The notes: a model not told the origin generated them from the sequence alone. A stretch of 64,000 bases of DNA from Acidimicrobiia bacterium (GCA_022820805.1 JAJEEV010000010.1:46060-110059); one strand, 5' to 3'. Shown: positions 29,462-45,830, counted from the stretch's first letter. Made by a program: numbers and translations.

Positions 29462-30592
29462 ATGGACGACGGCAGGACCATGCCGGCCTGGGTGAAGCGG
29501 GCGATCGTCTGGTTCTGGCTCGGCGGCCTGGCCACTTTCTACGCGGTCGGGGTGGTGCGAGCCCTGAGAACCCTGCTGGTGGTGCTGTTGGTGTCGATGT
29601 TCGTGGCTTTCGCGTTGGAGCCGGCCGTGAACTGGATGGCTGAGCGGAACATCCGCCGGGGCATCGGAACCGCCATCACGTTCCTGGGCGTCACCGCGCT
29701 GGCCGCCGGCTTCTCGGCGGTGGTGGGGAGCGCGCTCGCCACCGAGACCAACTACCTGATCGACAAGGCGCCCGCCTACATCGACGACATCGGGGGCTGG
29801 CTCGACGACACCTTCGGCATCGAGCTGGAGTTCGACACGCTGAAGGAGGAGTTCCTCGCCGGGGGCGGGCTCCAGGACCTGGCCAGCCGCTTCGCCGACG
29901 ATGTGGTCAATGTGGGGACCACGGTGGTGAGCCTGCTGTTCCAGTTGTTCACGGTCGCCCTGTTCACCTTCTACCTGGTGGCCGAGGGGCCCAAGCTGCG
30001 CGAGATGGTGTCGGCGCGCCTGAGCGAGCGCAAGGCCGCGGTCGTGACCACGATCTGGGACCTGGCCATGGAGAAGACCGGCAAGTACATGTACTCCCGC
30101 ACGATCCTGGCCTTCATCTCGGCGCTCGTGCACTGGGTAGCGTTCGCCCTGCTCGACGTGCCCTCCCCAGTCGCCCTCGCCGTGTGGGTCGGAGTCATAT
30201 CGCAGTTCATCCCGGCCATCGGTGCATACATCGCGGGCGTGCTGCCGGTGCTGGTCGCGCTGTTGCACTCGCCCCGAACCGGGCTGTTCGTGCTGATCGT
30301 GATCGTCGCCTACCAGCAGGTGGAGAACTACTTCTTCTCGCCCCGGGTCACGGCCCACACCATGGAGATCCACGTCGCCCTGGCATTCGGCGCCGTCATC
30401 GCGGGCACCGCGCTGCTGGGGATCGTCGGGGCGTTCCTGGCCCTGCCCGTGGCCGCCACCGCGCAGGCCTTCATCTCCACCTGGCTGGACGAGCGCACTG
30501 AGCGGGCCACGGCTGCTGAGGCGTCCCCGGCGCCCGACCCCCCTCCGGCGGACACCGGGGCGACGGCCGCTGCCGGGGGCGAGGAGGAGTAG
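29462..30592 (+). CDS. AI-2E family transporter / permease
   Basis: The product is a 376-residue polytopic membrane protein of the AI-2E_transport (PF01594) type, a family whose members export varied small molecules or act as ion antiporters. Visible features are paired N-terminal hydrophobic helices (residues about 13-50), a periplasmic-type soluble segment with DDIGGWLDDTFGIELEFD, and later helices. The family block PSPVALAVWVGVISQFIPAIGAYIAG is present. Pro/Ala-rich residues and GEEE end the protein. It is one of few plus-strand genes here, and lies next to the IGPS-like gene, in the break between rpsJ and rplC. The substrate is unknown. Confidence 0.85.
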   Translation: MDDGRTMPAWVKRAIVWFWLGGLATFYAVGVVRALRTLLVVLLVSMFVAFALEPAVNWMAERNIRRGIGTAITFLGVTALAAGFSAVVGSALATETNYLIDKAPAYIDDIGGWLDDTFGIELEFDTLKEEFLAGGGLQDLASRFADDVVNVGTTVVSLLFQLFTVALFTFYLVAEGPKLREMVSARLSERKAAVVTTIWDLAMEKTGKYMYSRTILAFISALVHWVAFALLDVPSPVALAVWVGVISQFIPAIGAYIAGVLPVLVALLHSPRTGLFVLIVIVAYQQVENYFFSPRVTAHTMEIHVALAFGAVIAGTALLGIVGAFLALPVAATAQAFISTWLDERTERATAAEASPAPDPPPADTGATAAAGGEEE

Positions 30593-30637
30593 CGAGCACC
30601 CGGCGGCGGCTCCGGGCCTGCCGGTAGCATCGTTGGC

Positions 30638-31432
30638 GTGGTGACCGTGTCCGGTGACAGCACCGAGGCCATGGAGGCGGGCGCAGCTGCGGGCTCGCCC
30701 CCACCGGCCGGCCGCGTCGGGTTCGGGTTCAAGCGGGCCCTGCTGGCCGAGGGCCTGTCGGTGATCGCCGAGGTCAAGCGGCGCTCACCGTCGGCGGGCA
30801 CATTGAACGCCAGCGCCGATGCGGCCGAGGTGGCCTGCCGGTACCGCGACGGCGGCGCCGCGTGCCTGTCGGTGCTGACCGACGGCCCCCGCTTCGGCGG
30901 GTCACCCGAGGACCTCCAGCGGGCCCGGGCCGCGGCCGGCATTCCCGTGCTCCGCAAGGACTTCCTAACGACCCTTGATCATGTGCGCGAGTCCAGCGCC
31001 ATGGGCGCCGACGCCATGCTGTTGATCGTCGACGATGTGGACCCTTCGCTGCTGGGCCCCATGCACGAGCTGGCCGTCGAGCTGGGCATCGACGTGCTGA
31101 CCGAGATCCGCGACGAGCCCGAACTGGAGCTGGCCGTCGAGGCCGGGGCCTACATGATCGCGGTGAACCAGCGCAGCCAGCCCAAGGCGACCAGCTTCAC
31201 CGTCGACTTCAACAAGGCGGTCGAGATGGGGCCGCGGTTCGCCGAACTCGGCGACGGGATCGTCTCGGTGGCCGCGTCGGGGATCGGGGTCGAGGGCGGG
31301 ACCACGATGGCGGAGATCGCCGGGGCCGGCTACGACGCCGCCCTCATCGGCGAGGCGCTCATCACCGCGTCCGACCCGACCGCCCGGCTCAGCGAGCTGC
31401 TCGCCGACGCGGCCGGGGCCGTCCATCGCTGA
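30638..31432 (+). CDS. trpC: Indole-3-glycerol phosphate synthase-like protein, altered active site
   Basis: IGPS closes the indole ring in tryptophan synthesis. The 264-residue TIM barrel keeps VIAEVKRRSPSAG (Glu45, Lys47), VLRKDF (Lys107), LTEIRDE (Glu156) and VNQR (Asn177). The usual SESGI motif reads AASGI, so the conserved active-site glutamate (Glu210 of the Sulfolobus enzyme) is Ala213 here. No other trp gene is nearby. It may be a slow or specialised IGPS, or a paralogue with another job. The start at GTG 30638 has other GTG/ATG codons close by. It is cotranscribed with the permease gene, 45 bases upstream. Confidence 0.75.
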   Translation: MVTVSGDSTEAMEAGAAAGSPPPAGRVGFGFKRALLAEGLSVIAEVKRRSPSAGTLNASADAAEVACRYRDGGAACLSVLTDGPRFGGSPEDLQRARAAAGIPVLRKDFLTTLDHVRESSAMGADAMLLIVDDVDPSLLGPMHELAVELGIDVLTEIRDEPELELAVEAGAYMIAVNQRSQPKATSFTVDFNKAVEMGPRFAELGDGIVSVAASGIGVEGGTTMAEIAGAGYDAALIGEALITASDPTARLSELLADAAGAVHR

Positions 31433-31442
31433 TCGGTCCGGG

Positions 31443-31462
31443 CTCCGGCGCGGGCACCGGAG
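31443..31462. terminator. Hairpin between convergent IGPS-like and rpsJ genes
   Basis: CTCCGG, eight bases, CCGGAG forms a 6-bp stem in the 39-base gap between two convergent stops. It could terminate either direction. There is no T-run, so a Rho-independent role is uncertain. Confidence 0.4.
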
Positions 31463-31471
31463 TCGGCGGGT

Positions 31472-31792
31472 TCAGGCCTGCTGGACCTTCAGCTCTATGT
31501 CGACACCGGCGGGGACTTCGAGGCGCTGGAGGGTGTCCACGGTCTTCTTGGACGGCTCGAGGATGTCGAGCAGCCGCTTGTGGATGTGCATCTCGAAGTG
31601 CTCGCGCGAGTCCTTGTCCTTGAACGGGGACCGCACCACGGTGTAGCGGTGCTTCTCGGTCGGCAGCGGCACGGGACCGCTGAAGGTGGCCTGGGTCCGC
31701 TTGACCGTCTCGACGATCTTCTTCGTCGACTGGTCCAGGATCTCGTGGTCGTAGGCCTTGAGCCTTATCCGGACCCTGTGCTTGGCAGCCAC
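31472..31792 (-). CDS. rpsJ: 30S ribosomal protein S10
   Basis: S10 is a head protein that also pairs with NusB in antitermination. The 106 residues have [40 protein letters not shown] and [16 protein letters not shown]. It lies 16 bases downstream of tuf and so is read as the last gene of the str cluster. The rest of the S10 cluster lies beyond two inverted genes. Confidence 0.97.
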   Translation of the reverse strand: MAAKHRVRIRLKAYDHEILDQSTKKIVETVKRTQATFSGPVPLPTEKHRYTVVRSPFKDKDSREHFEMHIHKRLLDILEPSKKTVDTLQRLEVPAGVDIELKVQQA

Positions 31793-31808
31793 CGCCAGAA
31801 CCTCGCAG

Positions 31809-32996
<1,188 letters not shown>

Positions 32997-33036
32997 GGGT
33001 GCTTCCTCTTGTGTTCAGTTGGTTGAGAACTTCGGA

Positions 33037-35121
33037 TCACTCGCCGCGTACGCGGGCGACGATCTCGGATTGGACGCTCGCGGGAGTGGGCTGGTACGAG
33101 TCGAACTGCATCGTGTACGTCGCTCGCCCCTGCGTGCGTGACCGAAGGTCGGTACTGTATCCGAACATCTCCGCAAGCGGAACCTGCGCGCTTATCACCT
33201 GATTGTTGCCGCGCCGCTCGGTGCCGCGCACCTGGCCGCGACGGGCGTTGAGGTCGCCGACGACGTCGCCGAGGTAGTCGTCGGGAGTCACGATCTCCAC
33301 CGACATCACCGGTTCGAGCAGCACGGGCCTCGCCTTCGGCGCCACCTCCCGGAACCAGCCGCCGCCGGCGATCTTGAAGGCCATCTCCGAGGAGTCCACG
33401 TCGTGGGTGCGGCCGTCGCTGAGCGTGACCTTCACGTCCACGGTCGGGAACCCGGCCAGCACGCCGTTGCTCATCGCCTCGCGGATGCCGTCGTCCACCG
33501 GCTTGATGAACTCGCGGGGAATGGCGCCGGCCCGGATCGTGCTCTCGAAGACGTACTGGCCGCCCGGGTTGGGCTCGACCGTGGCGGTGACCACGGCGAA
33601 CTGGCCCGACCCGCCGGTCTGCTTCTTGTGCACGAAGGTGTGCTCGGGCACCGCCGCCGACAGGGTCTCGCGGTAGGCGACCTGGGGCTTTCCCACGTTG
33701 GCCTGGACGTTGAACTCGCGCAGCATGCGGTCCACGAGCACCTCGAGGTGCAGTTCGCCCATCCCGGCGATGAGGGTCTGAGCGGTCTCGTCGTCGGTGC
33801 GCACCCGGAAGGTGGGGTCCTCCTCCGAGAGGGCGGTGAGAGCCTTGGACATCTTGTCCTGGTCGGCCTTGGACTTCGGCTCCACCGCCACGTCGATCAC
33901 GGGGTCGGGGAAGTCGAGGTCCTCGAGCGCGATGGCGTGGGACGGATCGCACAGCGTGTCGCCGGTGCGGCAGTCCTTGAGACCGATCGCGGCCGCGATG
34001 TCGCCCGCGGCCGCCGAGTCGAGGTCGACCCGGTCGTTGGCGTGCATCTCCAGGATGCGGCCGATCCGCTCCTTGCGGTCGGTGCGCGTGTTGAGCACCT
34101 GCGCGCCCTTGTCCAGGGAGCCGCTGTAGACACGGAAGTAGGTGAGCTTGCCGACATGGGGGTCGGTGGCGATCTTGAAGGCCAGGGCGGCCAGAGGCTC
34201 GGAGTCGTCGGCGGCGCGGGTCAGCTCGGCACCGGAGCGGGGGTCGGTGCCGGTCACCGCCGGCACGTCGCGGGGAGACGGCAGGTAGTCGACCACCGCG
34301 TCGAGCAGGGCCTGCACTCCCTTGTTCTTGAAGGCCGAGCCGTTCAGCACGGGCACGAGGCCGCCGCCGATGGTGCCGGCCCGGACGGCCGCCGCGATCT
34401 CGTCGCAGCTGATCTCCTCGTCCTCGAGGAACTTCTCGAGCAGGCTCTCGTCGTAGTCCGACAGCGTCTCCAGGAGGTCGTGGCGGTACAGCTCGGCCTC
34501 TTCGAGCAGGTCGTCGGGAACGTCGGTCTCGGTCCATGTGACCCCGAGGTCGGTGCCGGACCAGATGCGGGCCCTCATCCGCACGAGGTCCACAATGCCG
34601 CGGTAGTCGGACTCGCTGCCGATCGGCAGCTGCAGCACCGCCACCTGCTCGGTCAGCCGCTCCCGGATGGAGTCGAGCACGAAGTGGAAGTCGGCGCCGG
34701 TGCGGTCCATCTTGTTGACGAAGCACAGCCTGGGCACGCCGTAGCGGTCGGCCTGGCGCCACACCGTCTCGGTCTGGGGCTCCACCCCGGCCACCCCGTC
34801 GAACACGGCCACCGCTCCGTCGAGAACCCGCAGAGACCGCTCCACCTCCACGGTGAAGTCGACGTGGCCGGGCGTGTCGATGATGTTGATGCGGTGGTCG
34901 CGCCAGATGCAGTGGGTCGCCGCCGAGGTGATGGTGATGCCCCGCTCCTGTTCCTGGGCCATCCAGTCCATGGTGGCGGCGCCGTCATGGACCTCGCCGA
35001 TCTTGTAGTTGCGCCCCGTGTAGTAGAGGATCCGCTCGGTGGTCGTGGTCTTGCCCGCGTCGATGTGGGCCATGATCCCGATGTTCCGGGTCTTGGACAG
35101 GGGGTATCGTTCGTCAGCCAT
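33037..35121 (-). CDS. fusA: Elongation factor G
   Basis: EF-G moves tRNAs and mRNA during translocation and helps recycle ribosomes. The 694 residues have [65 protein letters not shown] and a full set of domains II-V, ending with [11 protein letters not shown]. It is in the order rpsL-rpsG-fusA-tuf. Confidence 0.98.
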   Translation of the reverse strand: MADERYPLSKTRNIGIMAHIDAGKTTTTERILYYTGRNYKIGEVHDGAATMDWMAQEQERGITITSAATHCIWRDHRINIIDTPGHVDFTVEVERSLRVLDGAVAVFDGVAGVEPQTETVWRQADRYGVPRLCFVNKMDRTGADFHFVLDSIRERLTEQVAVLQLPIGSESDYRGIVDLVRMRARIWSGTDLGVTWTETDVPDDLLEEAELYRHDLLETLSDYDESLLEKFLEDEEISCDEIAAAVRAGTIGGGLVPVLNGSAFKNKGVQALLDAVVDYLPSPRDVPAVTGTDPRSGAELTRAADDSEPLAALAFKIATDPHVGKLTYFRVYSGSLDKGAQVLNTRTDRKERIGRILEMHANDRVDLDSAAAGDIAAAIGLKDCRTGDTLCDPSHAIALEDLDFPDPVIDVAVEPKSKADQDKMSKALTALSEEDPTFRVRTDDETAQTLIAGMGELHLEVLVDRMLREFNVQANVGKPQVAYRETLSAAVPEHTFVHKKQTGGSGQFAVVTATVEPNPGGQYVFESTIRAGAIPREFIKPVDDGIREAMSNGVLAGFPTVDVKVTLSDGRTHDVDSSEMAFKIAGGGWFREVAPKARPVLLEPVMSVEIVTPDDYLGDVVGDLNARRGQVRGTERRGNNQVISAQVPLAEMFGYSTDLRSRTQGRATYTMQFDSYQPTPASVQSEIVARVRGE

Positions 35122-35143
35122 TGCTCGGAATGGAACGGCGCGT

Positions 35144-35614
35144 CTACCAGCGGTAGTGCGCGAAGGCCTTGTTCGACTCGGCCATCTTCTGGAGGTCCTC
35201 GCGCCGCTTCACCGACGCGCCCACACCGTTGCCGGCGTCGAGCAGCTCGTTGGCCAGCCGCTGCGCCATGGTGTGCTCCCGGCGGTCCCGGGCGTACGAG
35301 ACGATCCAGCGGACCGCGAGGGTGGTGGCCCGCCGGGGCCTGACCTCGACCGGAACCTGGTAGGTGGCGCCGCCGACTCGCCGGCTGCGCACCTCCAACT
35401 GGGGACGGACGTTGTCGACGGCCCGCTTGAGCGTGGACACGGGCTCCGCGCCCGTCTTGTCCTCGACGATGTCGAGCGCGTCGTACACGATCCGCTCGGC
35501 CAGCGTCCGCTTGCCCCGCTGGAGCACCTTGTTGATGACCTGCGTCACCAGCAGCGACCGGTAGATCGGGTCGGGCTGCAGCTCGCGGCGCGCCGCTGGT
35601 CCCTTGCGCGGCAC
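35144..35614 (-). CDS. rpsG: 30S ribosomal protein S7
   Basis: S7 organises the 30S head and, in E. coli, represses the str operon. The 156 residues have [19 protein letters not shown], then [21 protein letters not shown] and the C-terminal NKAFAHYRW. It lies one base after the rpsL stop. Confidence 0.97.
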   Translation of the reverse strand: MPRKGPAARRELQPDPIYRSLLVTQVINKVLQRGKRTLAERIVYDALDIVEDKTGAEPVSTLKRAVDNVRPQLEVRSRRVGGATYQVPVEVRPRRATTLAVRWIVSYARDRREHTMAQRLANELLDAGNGVGASVKRREDLQKMAESNKAFAHYRW

Positions 35615-35615
35615 C

Positions 35616-35987
<372 letters not shown>

Positions 35988-36099
35988 GCGGCGGTTGTTC
36001 CTCGGCGGTAGGCCGGCGTTGGGCCGGACGGGGCAGTCTAGGGGCGCGCGGGACCCGTGCGGCGCACGCGCCGGACGTTCAGCGGGCGAGCCGACAGGA

Positions 36100-40053
<3,954 letters not shown>

Positions 40054-40120
40054 TTCCTATGTCGTCTTTCGTTCGTGCGTCCGGTGCTTCGTCTTGGTTT
40101 GCTTGTTCGTCCCGCCGGGC

Positions 40121-43100
40121 TCAGCGGCGGCCGGCGGTGCGGGCCAGGTCGTCCTCGTCGCTGCCGCGCTCGGGGCGCTGCAGGTCGATGCCGAGGGCCT
40201 CCACCGTTCGGAGGCTCTCCTCGTCGAGCTCCCGCATCTCGATGTGCTCGCCCGCCGCCGAGAGGACCTCGACGTTGATGCAGAGCGACTGCATCTCCTT
40301 GATGAGCACCTTGAAGCTCTCGGGGATGCCGGGGTCGGGAACGTTCTCGCCCTTGACGATGGCCTCGTAGGCCTTGGCCCGGCCGAGCACGTCGTCGGAC
40401 TTGACCGTGAGCAGCTCCTGCAGGCAGAACGCCGCCCCGTAGGCCTCCAGCGCCCAGACCTCCATCTCGCCGAAGCGCTGCCCGCCGAACTGCGCCTTGC
40501 CGCCGAGGGGCTGCTGGGTGATCATCGAGTAGGGACCGGTGGAGCGGGCGTGGATCTTGTCGTCGACGAGATGGGCCAGCTTCAGCATGTAGACGTACCC
40601 GGTGGTGATCGGGTTGTCGTACGGCTCGCCGGTGCGCCCGTTGTAGAGGACCTGCTTGCCGTCGACCTCGATCAGCCTGCGGCCGTCGGCGGTCTCCGGG
40701 TTGAGGTTGGTGAGGATGTCCACGATCGTCGGCTTGCCCTGGGCCAGGTCGCGCTCGTCCCAGGTGGCGCCGTCGAACACCGGCGTGGCCACATGGGCCG
40801 AGGGCGGGGTCACGGGCCGGGTCTTGGTCTCGGTGCCGCGGACGGGCTCGACCCCCACCTGGTCCCCGTTGATCGCCCAGCCATAGCGGGCGCAGTACCC
40901 GAGGTGGGCCTCGAGCACCTGGCCGACGTTCATGCGCGAGGGCACTCCCAGCGGGTTCAGGATGATGTCGACCGGAGTGCCGTCGGCGGTGAAGGGCATG
41001 TCCTCGATGGGCAGGATCCGCGAGATCACGCCCTTGTTGCCGTGGCGGCCGGCCAGCTTGTCGCCCACGCTGATCTTGCGGTTCTGGGCGACGTACACCC
41101 GCACCAGCTGGTTCACTCCCGGCGGCAGCTCCCCGGCGTTGGGATCGTCGCGGTCGAACACCTTGACGTCGATCACCTTGCCGGACTCGCCGTGGGGCAC
41201 CTTCAGGGACGTGTCGCGCACCTCGCGGGCCTTCTCGCCGAAGATGGCCCGCAGCAGCCGCTCCTCGGGCGTCAGCTCGGTCTCGCCCTTGGGCGTGACC
41301 TTGCCCACCAGCACGTCGCCCGGACCGACCTCGGCGCCCACGCGGATGATGCCGCGGTGGTCGAGGTCGGCCAGGATGTCGTCGGAGAGGTTGGGGATGT
41401 CCCGGGTGATCTCCTCGGAGCCCAGCTTGGTGTCGCGGGCGTCGATCTCGTGCTCGTGGATGTGGATCGAGGTGAGCACGTCGTCGCGCACGAGGCGCTC
41501 CGACAGGATGATGGCGTCCTCGAAGTTGTAGCCCTCCCAGGACATGAAGGCCACCAGCAGGTTCTTGCCCAGGGCCAGCTCGCCGTGGTCGGTCGAGGGG
41601 CCGTCGGCCAGCACCTCACCGGCGCGGACGGTGTCGCCGGCGCGCACCAGCGGCTTCTGGCTGATGCAGGTGTCCTGGTTGGACCTCTCGAACTTGCGCA
41701 GCTTGATGGCGGTCCGGCCCGAGTCGGCGTAGTCCAGCACGATGCGGTCGCCGTCCACTGCGACGACGGTCCCGTCCTCGGAGGCGATGACCATGTCGGC
41801 CGCGTCGCGCGCCGCCCGGCCCTCCACGCCAGTGCCGATGTAGGGGGCCTCGGTGCGGACCAGGGGCACGGCCTGGCGCTGCATGTTGGCGCCCATCAGG
41901 GCCCGGTTGGCGTCGTCGTGCTCGAGGAACGGTATGAGGGCAGTGGCCACCGACACGATCTGCTTGGGCGAGATGTCCATCATCTGCACCTCGTCGGGCG
42001 GCACGAAGGAGATCTCGGTGGTGGCACCGAAGAACACCTCCTGCTCCAGCTGGAGTCGAAGGTCCTGCAGCGACGCCGCCTGCGGGGAGCGCCGTACGAG
42101 CACCCTCGGGTTGATGAACCGGCCCTCGGAGTCGATCGGCGCGTTGGCCTGGGCGACGACGTACTCCTCCTCCTCGTCGGCGGCGAGGTAGACGATCTCG
42201 TCGGTCACCTGACCGTTCTTGACCACGCGGTAGGGCGACTCGATGAAGCCGAACTCGTTGACGCGGGCGAAGGAGGCCAGGCCCCCGATGAGGCCGATGT
42301 TGGGGCCCTCGGGAGTCTCGATGGGACACATGCGCCCGTAGTGGGAGAAGTGCACGTCGCGGACCTCGAACCCGGCCCGCTCCCTGCTCAGGCCGCCGGG
42401 GCCGAGAGCGGAGAGCCGGCGCCTGTGGGTGAGGCCCGACAGCGAGTTGACCTGGTCCATGAACTGCGAGAGCTGGGAGGTGCCGAAGAACTCCTTGATG
42501 GATGCGACCACGGGCCGGATGTTGATCAGCGTCTGGGGCGTGATCGCCTCCACGTCCTGGGTGGTCATGCGCTCGCGTACCTGCCGCTCCATGCGGGACA
42601 GGCCGATGCGGACCTGGTTCTGGATCAGCTCGCCGACGCTGCGGATGCGGCGGTTGGCGAAGTGGTCCTGGTCGTCGAGGCGGTAGCCGGGCTCGCCCTT
42701 GGCCAGGTTCAGCAGGTAGGTGGCCGCGGCCAGCATCTCGCACGGCGACAGCAGCGACTGCTCGGGGTCCGGGCGCTCGATGTCGAGCCCGAAGGTCTCC
42801 TCGAGGAAGTCGAACTCGGGGCCGAGCTTGCGGTTCAGCTTGTGCCGGCCCACCCGGGACAGGTCGTAGCGTCGGCCGCTGAAGAACGAGTTCTCGAAGT
42901 ACGAGCGGGCCGTCTCCGCGGTGGCCGGGTCTCCGGGGCGCACCCGCTTGTAGATCTCGATCAGGGACTCGTCGCGGCTGGGCGCGAGGTGGCCCTGCTT
43001 GTCCCACTGCTCGGCCAGGAAGTCGAAGTGCTCGACGAAGCGCTCCAGGAACCCCGGATGGGTCTCCTCGTCGTAGCCGAGGGCCCGCAGCAGGGTGAAC

Positions 43101-43705
43101 AGGGGCAGGCGGCGCTTGCGGGCCACCCTCACCCCCGCGGTGATCTCCTTGCGGGGCTTCTGCTCGACGTCGAACTCGATCCACTCCCCCCGGTAGGGAT
43201 GGATGGTGCCCGTCACGAGCTGGTACTTGGCCAGGTTCCGCAGCCGGTAGCGCTCGCCGGGCTGGAAGATCACGCCGGGCGAGCGGACCAGCTGGGAGAC
43301 GACGACGCGCTCGGTCCAGTTGATGATGAAGGTGCCCTTCTCGGTCATCATGGGGAAGTCGCCCATGAAGACGATCTGCTCCTTGATCTCGCCGGTGCCG
43401 GCGTTGAGGAATCGGGCCCGGACGAAGATCGGCGCGGAGTAGGTCATGTCCTTCTCCTTGCAGTCGTCCACCGTGAACTTGGGGGGTGGATGGAGCTCCT
43501 CGTCGCCGGGGTCGAACTCGAGCTCGAGCTCGAGCGTCCCGCTGTAGTCGGCGATGGGCGATATGTCCTTGAAGGTTCGGGCCAGGCCCTCGGTCATCAG
43601 CCAGGAGAAGCTCTCCCTCTGGATCGCGATGAGGTCGGGCAGTTCGAGGATCTCCTCGAGGTTTCCGAACGAGTAGCGTTCGCGTGAAGCGGCGCGTGCG
43701 GTCAC
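40121..43705 (-). CDS. rpoB: DNA-directed RNA polymerase subunit beta
   Basis: The beta subunit has 1194 residues and starts at GTG 43705. It carries the rifampicin-binding region [33 protein letters not shown], the active-site [17 protein letters not shown], and the C-terminal [20 protein letters not shown]. Within the rifampicin region Asp516, His526 and Ser531 (E. coli numbering) are conserved. The usual DQNNPLS is DQVNSLS (N518V, P520S), and Lys527 is Arg. rpoB and rpoC form one unit. The 225 bases upstream, before the phosphatase gene, hold no gene and probably contain the rpoBC promoter. Confidence 0.98.
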   Translation of the reverse strand: MTARAASRERYSFGNLEEILELPDLIAIQRESFSWLMTEGLARTFKDISPIADYSGTLELELEFDPGDEELHPPPKFTVDDCKEKDMTYSAPIFVRARFLNAGTGEIKEQIVFMGDFPMMTEKGTFIINWTERVVVSQLVRSPGVIFQPGERYRLRNLAKYQLVTGTIHPYRGEWIEFDVEQKPRKEITAGVRVARKRRLPLFTLLRALGYDEETHPGFLERFVEHFDFLAEQWDKQGHLAPSRDESLIEIYKRVRPGDPATAETARSYFENSFFSGRRYDLSRVGRHKLNRKLGPEFDFLEETFGLDIERPDPEQSLLSPCEMLAAATYLLNLAKGEPGYRLDDQDHFANRRIRSVGELIQNQVRIGLSRMERQVRERMTTQDVEAITPQTLINIRPVVASIKEFFGTSQLSQFMDQVNSLSGLTHRRRLSALGPGGLSRERAGFEVRDVHFSHYGRMCPIETPEGPNIGLIGGLASFARVNEFGFIESPYRVVKNGQVTDEIVYLAADEEEEYVVAQANAPIDSEGRFINPRVLVRRSPQAASLQDLRLQLEQEVFFGATTEISFVPPDEVQMMDISPKQIVSVATALIPFLEHDDANRALMGANMQRQAVPLVRTEAPYIGTGVEGRAARDAADMVIASEDGTVVAVDGDRIVLDYADSGRTAIKLRKFERSNQDTCISQKPLVRAGDTVRAGEVLADGPSTDHGELALGKNLLVAFMSWEGYNFEDAIILSERLVRDDVLTSIHIHEHEIDARDTKLGSEEITRDIPNLSDDILADLDHRGIIRVGAEVGPGDVLVGKVTPKGETELTPEERLLRAIFGEKAREVRDTSLKVPHGESGKVIDVKVFDRDDPNAGELPPGVNQLVRVYVAQNRKISVGDKLAGRHGNKGVISRILPIEDMPFTADGTPVDIILNPLGVPSRMNVGQVLEAHLGYCARYGWAINGDQVGVEPVRGTETKTRPVTPPSAHVATPVFDGATWDERDLAQGKPTIVDILTNLNPETADGRRLIEVDGKQVLYNGRTGEPYDNPITTGYVYMLKLAHLVDDKIHARSTGPYSMITQQPLGGKAQFGGQRFGEMEVWALEAYGAAFCLQELLTVKSDDVLGRAKAYEAIVKGENVPDPGIPESFKVLIKEMQSLCINVEVLSAAGEHIEMRELDEESLRTVEALGIDLQRPERGSDEDDLARTAGRR

Positions 43706-43930
43706 GTGGTACTCCCGAGGGCCGGCTGATCTGGGATCACGCGGTCGCGCGTGCGCGCGTCAACAGTGAGGAATTGACCACGGGAGCCGCCTCCCGGCGC
43801 GCACAGACGACCACGGTGGCAGGAAGGCTAGCCCGCGGCACGCCTGACCGCAACCACCCCGGTGGCGCGATCGCCGCGAGATTAGCCGATGGCGCGCCGG
43901 TGCACCGCTTTCGGGATCCGACCCGCCGGC

Positions 43931-44698
43931 TTAGGCTCGCAGCAGGGCCCGGACGGTGTCGATGTCGGCGTCGGTCGCGCCCGCGGCCGACAGGTACCCG
44001 GCTGCGCCGCCCCACTGGTCGTGCAGTTCTTGCAGAGTGCCCAGGATCACCGCGGGCCGGGCCTCCCACAGGGGGGCGAACCGGGCCGGGTCGAGGCCCA
44101 GGTCCTCGAGCATGGGTTGCAGCGATCGGGCCTCGGTGTGGTCGCGGTCGAGGCTGGGGCGCCGCTCCGACGACAGCGCGTAGTCGGCGGCCACATCCTC
44201 GGCCGACACCCCGACCAGGTCGAGCAGGAGCATCGAGGCCACCCCGGTGCGGTCCTTGCCGGCGGTGCAGTGGATCACGATCGGATCGCCCCGGCCGACC
44301 TGCCGGGCGATGTGCACGAACGACGGGCCGAAGTTCTTGAGGATGCGCACGTAGCCGGCCACCATCTCCGGCTCGCCGTAGAACTTGATCTCGCCCTCGA
44401 CTATGCGGTCGTAGATGGTCCGGGTCCGGAAGGTCTCGTCGCTCGTCATCGGCAGCCGCACATAGGACGCCCCCGCCGGCAGCCGGTCGGGGAACTCCGA
44501 TGCCTCAGCCTCGGAGCGCAGGTCGAACACGTGACCGATGTTGGCCGCGGCCAGGCGGCCCAGGTCGGCGTCGCTCAGCGTGCAGAGCCGGTCGGCCCGG
44601 TACACCAGGCCGCTCCTCGTCGTGCCGCCGCCGCCGACGGGCAGCCCGCCGAGGTCGCGGAAGTTGCTGGGACCGTCCAACTCCACCCGTCGGTCCAT
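43931..44698 (-). CDS. Protein tyrosine/serine phosphatase (CX5R type)
   Basis: The product is a 255-residue phosphatase of the tyrosine-phosphatase superfamily, close to the Y_phosphatase3 (PF13350) proteins that act on phospho-Tyr/Ser or phosphoinositides. The signature HCTAGKDRTGVAS has the nucleophile Cys144 and Arg150. The N-terminal SNFRDLGGLPVGGG and YRADRLCTLSDAD are also family traits. No signal peptide or membrane segment is seen. It lies between rplL and rpoB, where most bacteria have no gene, on the same strand and 65 bases after rplL. A link to transcription or translation is only positional. Confidence 0.88.
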   Translation of the reverse strand: MDRRVELDGPSNFRDLGGLPVGGGGTTRSGLVYRADRLCTLSDADLGRLAAANIGHVFDLRSEAEASEFPDRLPAGASYVRLPMTSDETFRTRTIYDRIVEGEIKFYGEPEMVAGYVRILKNFGPSFVHIARQVGRGDPIVIHCTAGKDRTGVASMLLLDLVGVSAEDVAADYALSSERRPSLDRDHTEARSLQPMLEDLGLDPARFAPLWEARPAVILGTLQELHDQWGGAAGYLSAAGATDADIDTVRALLRA

Positions 44699-44763
44699 CG
44701 AACGGCCTCGGCTGGGGCCGCGCCGTCAGGGCTCGGAGGGTCGGGAGGCGGACGGTTGAGGCG

Positions 44764-45144
44764 TCAGACGAGCTCCACCTCGGCTCCGGCGGCCTCCAGG
44801 GCGGCCTTGGCCTTGTCGGCGTCCTCCCTGGCGAGACCCTCGAGGACGGGCTTGGGCGCGTTGTCGACCAGCTCCTTGGCTTCCTTGAGCCCGAGCGACG
44901 TGAGGCTGCGCACCTCCTTGATGACCTGGATCTTCTTGTCGCCGACCCCGGCCAGCACGACGTTGAAGGAGTCCTTGACGTCCTCGTCGTCGCCGCCCGC
45001 GTCAGCGGCCGGCGCCGCCACCGCCACTGCCGCCGGTGCGGCCGCGGTCACGTCGAAGCGCTCCTCGAACTCCTTGAGCAGCTCGCTCAGCTCCAGCACG
45101 GTCATCTGCGAGATCGAATCGAGGATCTCTTCCTTGGTTGCCAT
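44764..45144 (-). CDS. rplL: 50S ribosomal protein L7/L12
   Basis: This is the stalk protein that recruits translational GTPases. The 126 residues have an N-terminal dimer helix ([21 protein letters not shown]), an Ala-rich hinge and the C-terminal GTPase-binding domain ([20 protein letters not shown]). It follows rplJ after three bases. Confidence 0.97.
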   Translation of the reverse strand: MATKEEILDSISQMTVLELSELLKEFEERFDVTAAAPAAVAVAAPAADAGGDDEDVKDSFNVVLAGVGDKKIQVIKEVRSLTSLGLKEAKELVDNAPKPVLEGLAREDADKAKAALEAAGAEVELV

Positions 45145-45147
45145 GAT

Positions 45148-45729
45148 TCAGGCCTCCTGTGTTTCGGATGGTTGTCGGTCGTTGGCGGTCTCGGCACTGC
45201 GGCTGTCGATGAGCGACTTCAGGCCGTAGGCGAAGTTGCGGGGCAGCGCCTCCAGCAAGCCGGCGAACTTGGAGAGGGGAGCCTGGAAGGCGCCGGCGAG
45301 CTGCGCCAGGAGCACGTCGCGCGAGGGGAGGTCGGCCAGGGCGACCAGGTCCTCGGGGCCGAGCACCTTGGTGCCCAGCACCCCGCCCTTGAGCACGAGG
45401 TCCCGGTTGGTGCGGGAGAAGTCCCTCAGGGCCTTGGCCACCGCGGCTGCGTCGCCGCTGCCCTCGGCGCCCTCGCCCACGAAGGCGATGGCCGTCGGAC
45501 CGGTGAGCAGGTGGGCGACGTCGATGCCCAGCTCGTCCACGGCCAGCCGAACCATCGTGTTCTTGTAGATGGTGTACTCGCCGCCGGCGGTGCGCAGTGA
45601 CCGGCGCAGCGCGGCCATCTGCGGGACGTTCAGCCCGCGGTACTCGGTCAGCAGGGCCGCGTCGCTGGCCGCCAGCCGGTCACGCACTTCGGCGACGACG
45701 GCCGCCTTCTCGGGCCTTGGAGCTGTCAT
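45148..45729 (-). CDS. rplJ: 50S ribosomal protein L10
   Basis: L10 anchors the L7/L12 stalk. From ATG 45729, preceded by AGGAAGG, the protein has 193 residues: ALLTEYRGLNVPQMAALRRS, EYTIYKNTMVRLA and GGVLGTKVLGPEDLVALA. Stalk operons are often controlled by an L10-binding leader. The 101 bases between rplA and rplJ could hold one, but I could not fold it. Confidence 0.96.
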   Translation of the reverse strand: MTAPRPEKAAVVAEVRDRLAASDAALLTEYRGLNVPQMAALRRSLRTAGGEYTIYKNTMVRLAVDELGIDVAHLLTGPTAIAFVGEGAEGSGDAAAVAKALRDFSRTNRDLVLKGGVLGTKVLGPEDLVALADLPSRDVLLAQLAGAFQAPLSKFAGLLEALPRNFAYGLKSLIDSRSAETANDRQPSETQEA

Positions 45730-45830
45730 GGGTGCCTTCCTCGTCCGGCGGGCCTGACGACCCATTGGTGCTCCCCGCGGAGCGCACCGGATGTCTCAGG
45801 TGAGCGTGGTGGCGTGCGAGCCTACCGGGC

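Noticed and set aside
45730..45830. L10-type leader upstream of rplJ
   Set aside because: Position is right, but I could not find a convincing structure by eye, so it is not listed as a feature.
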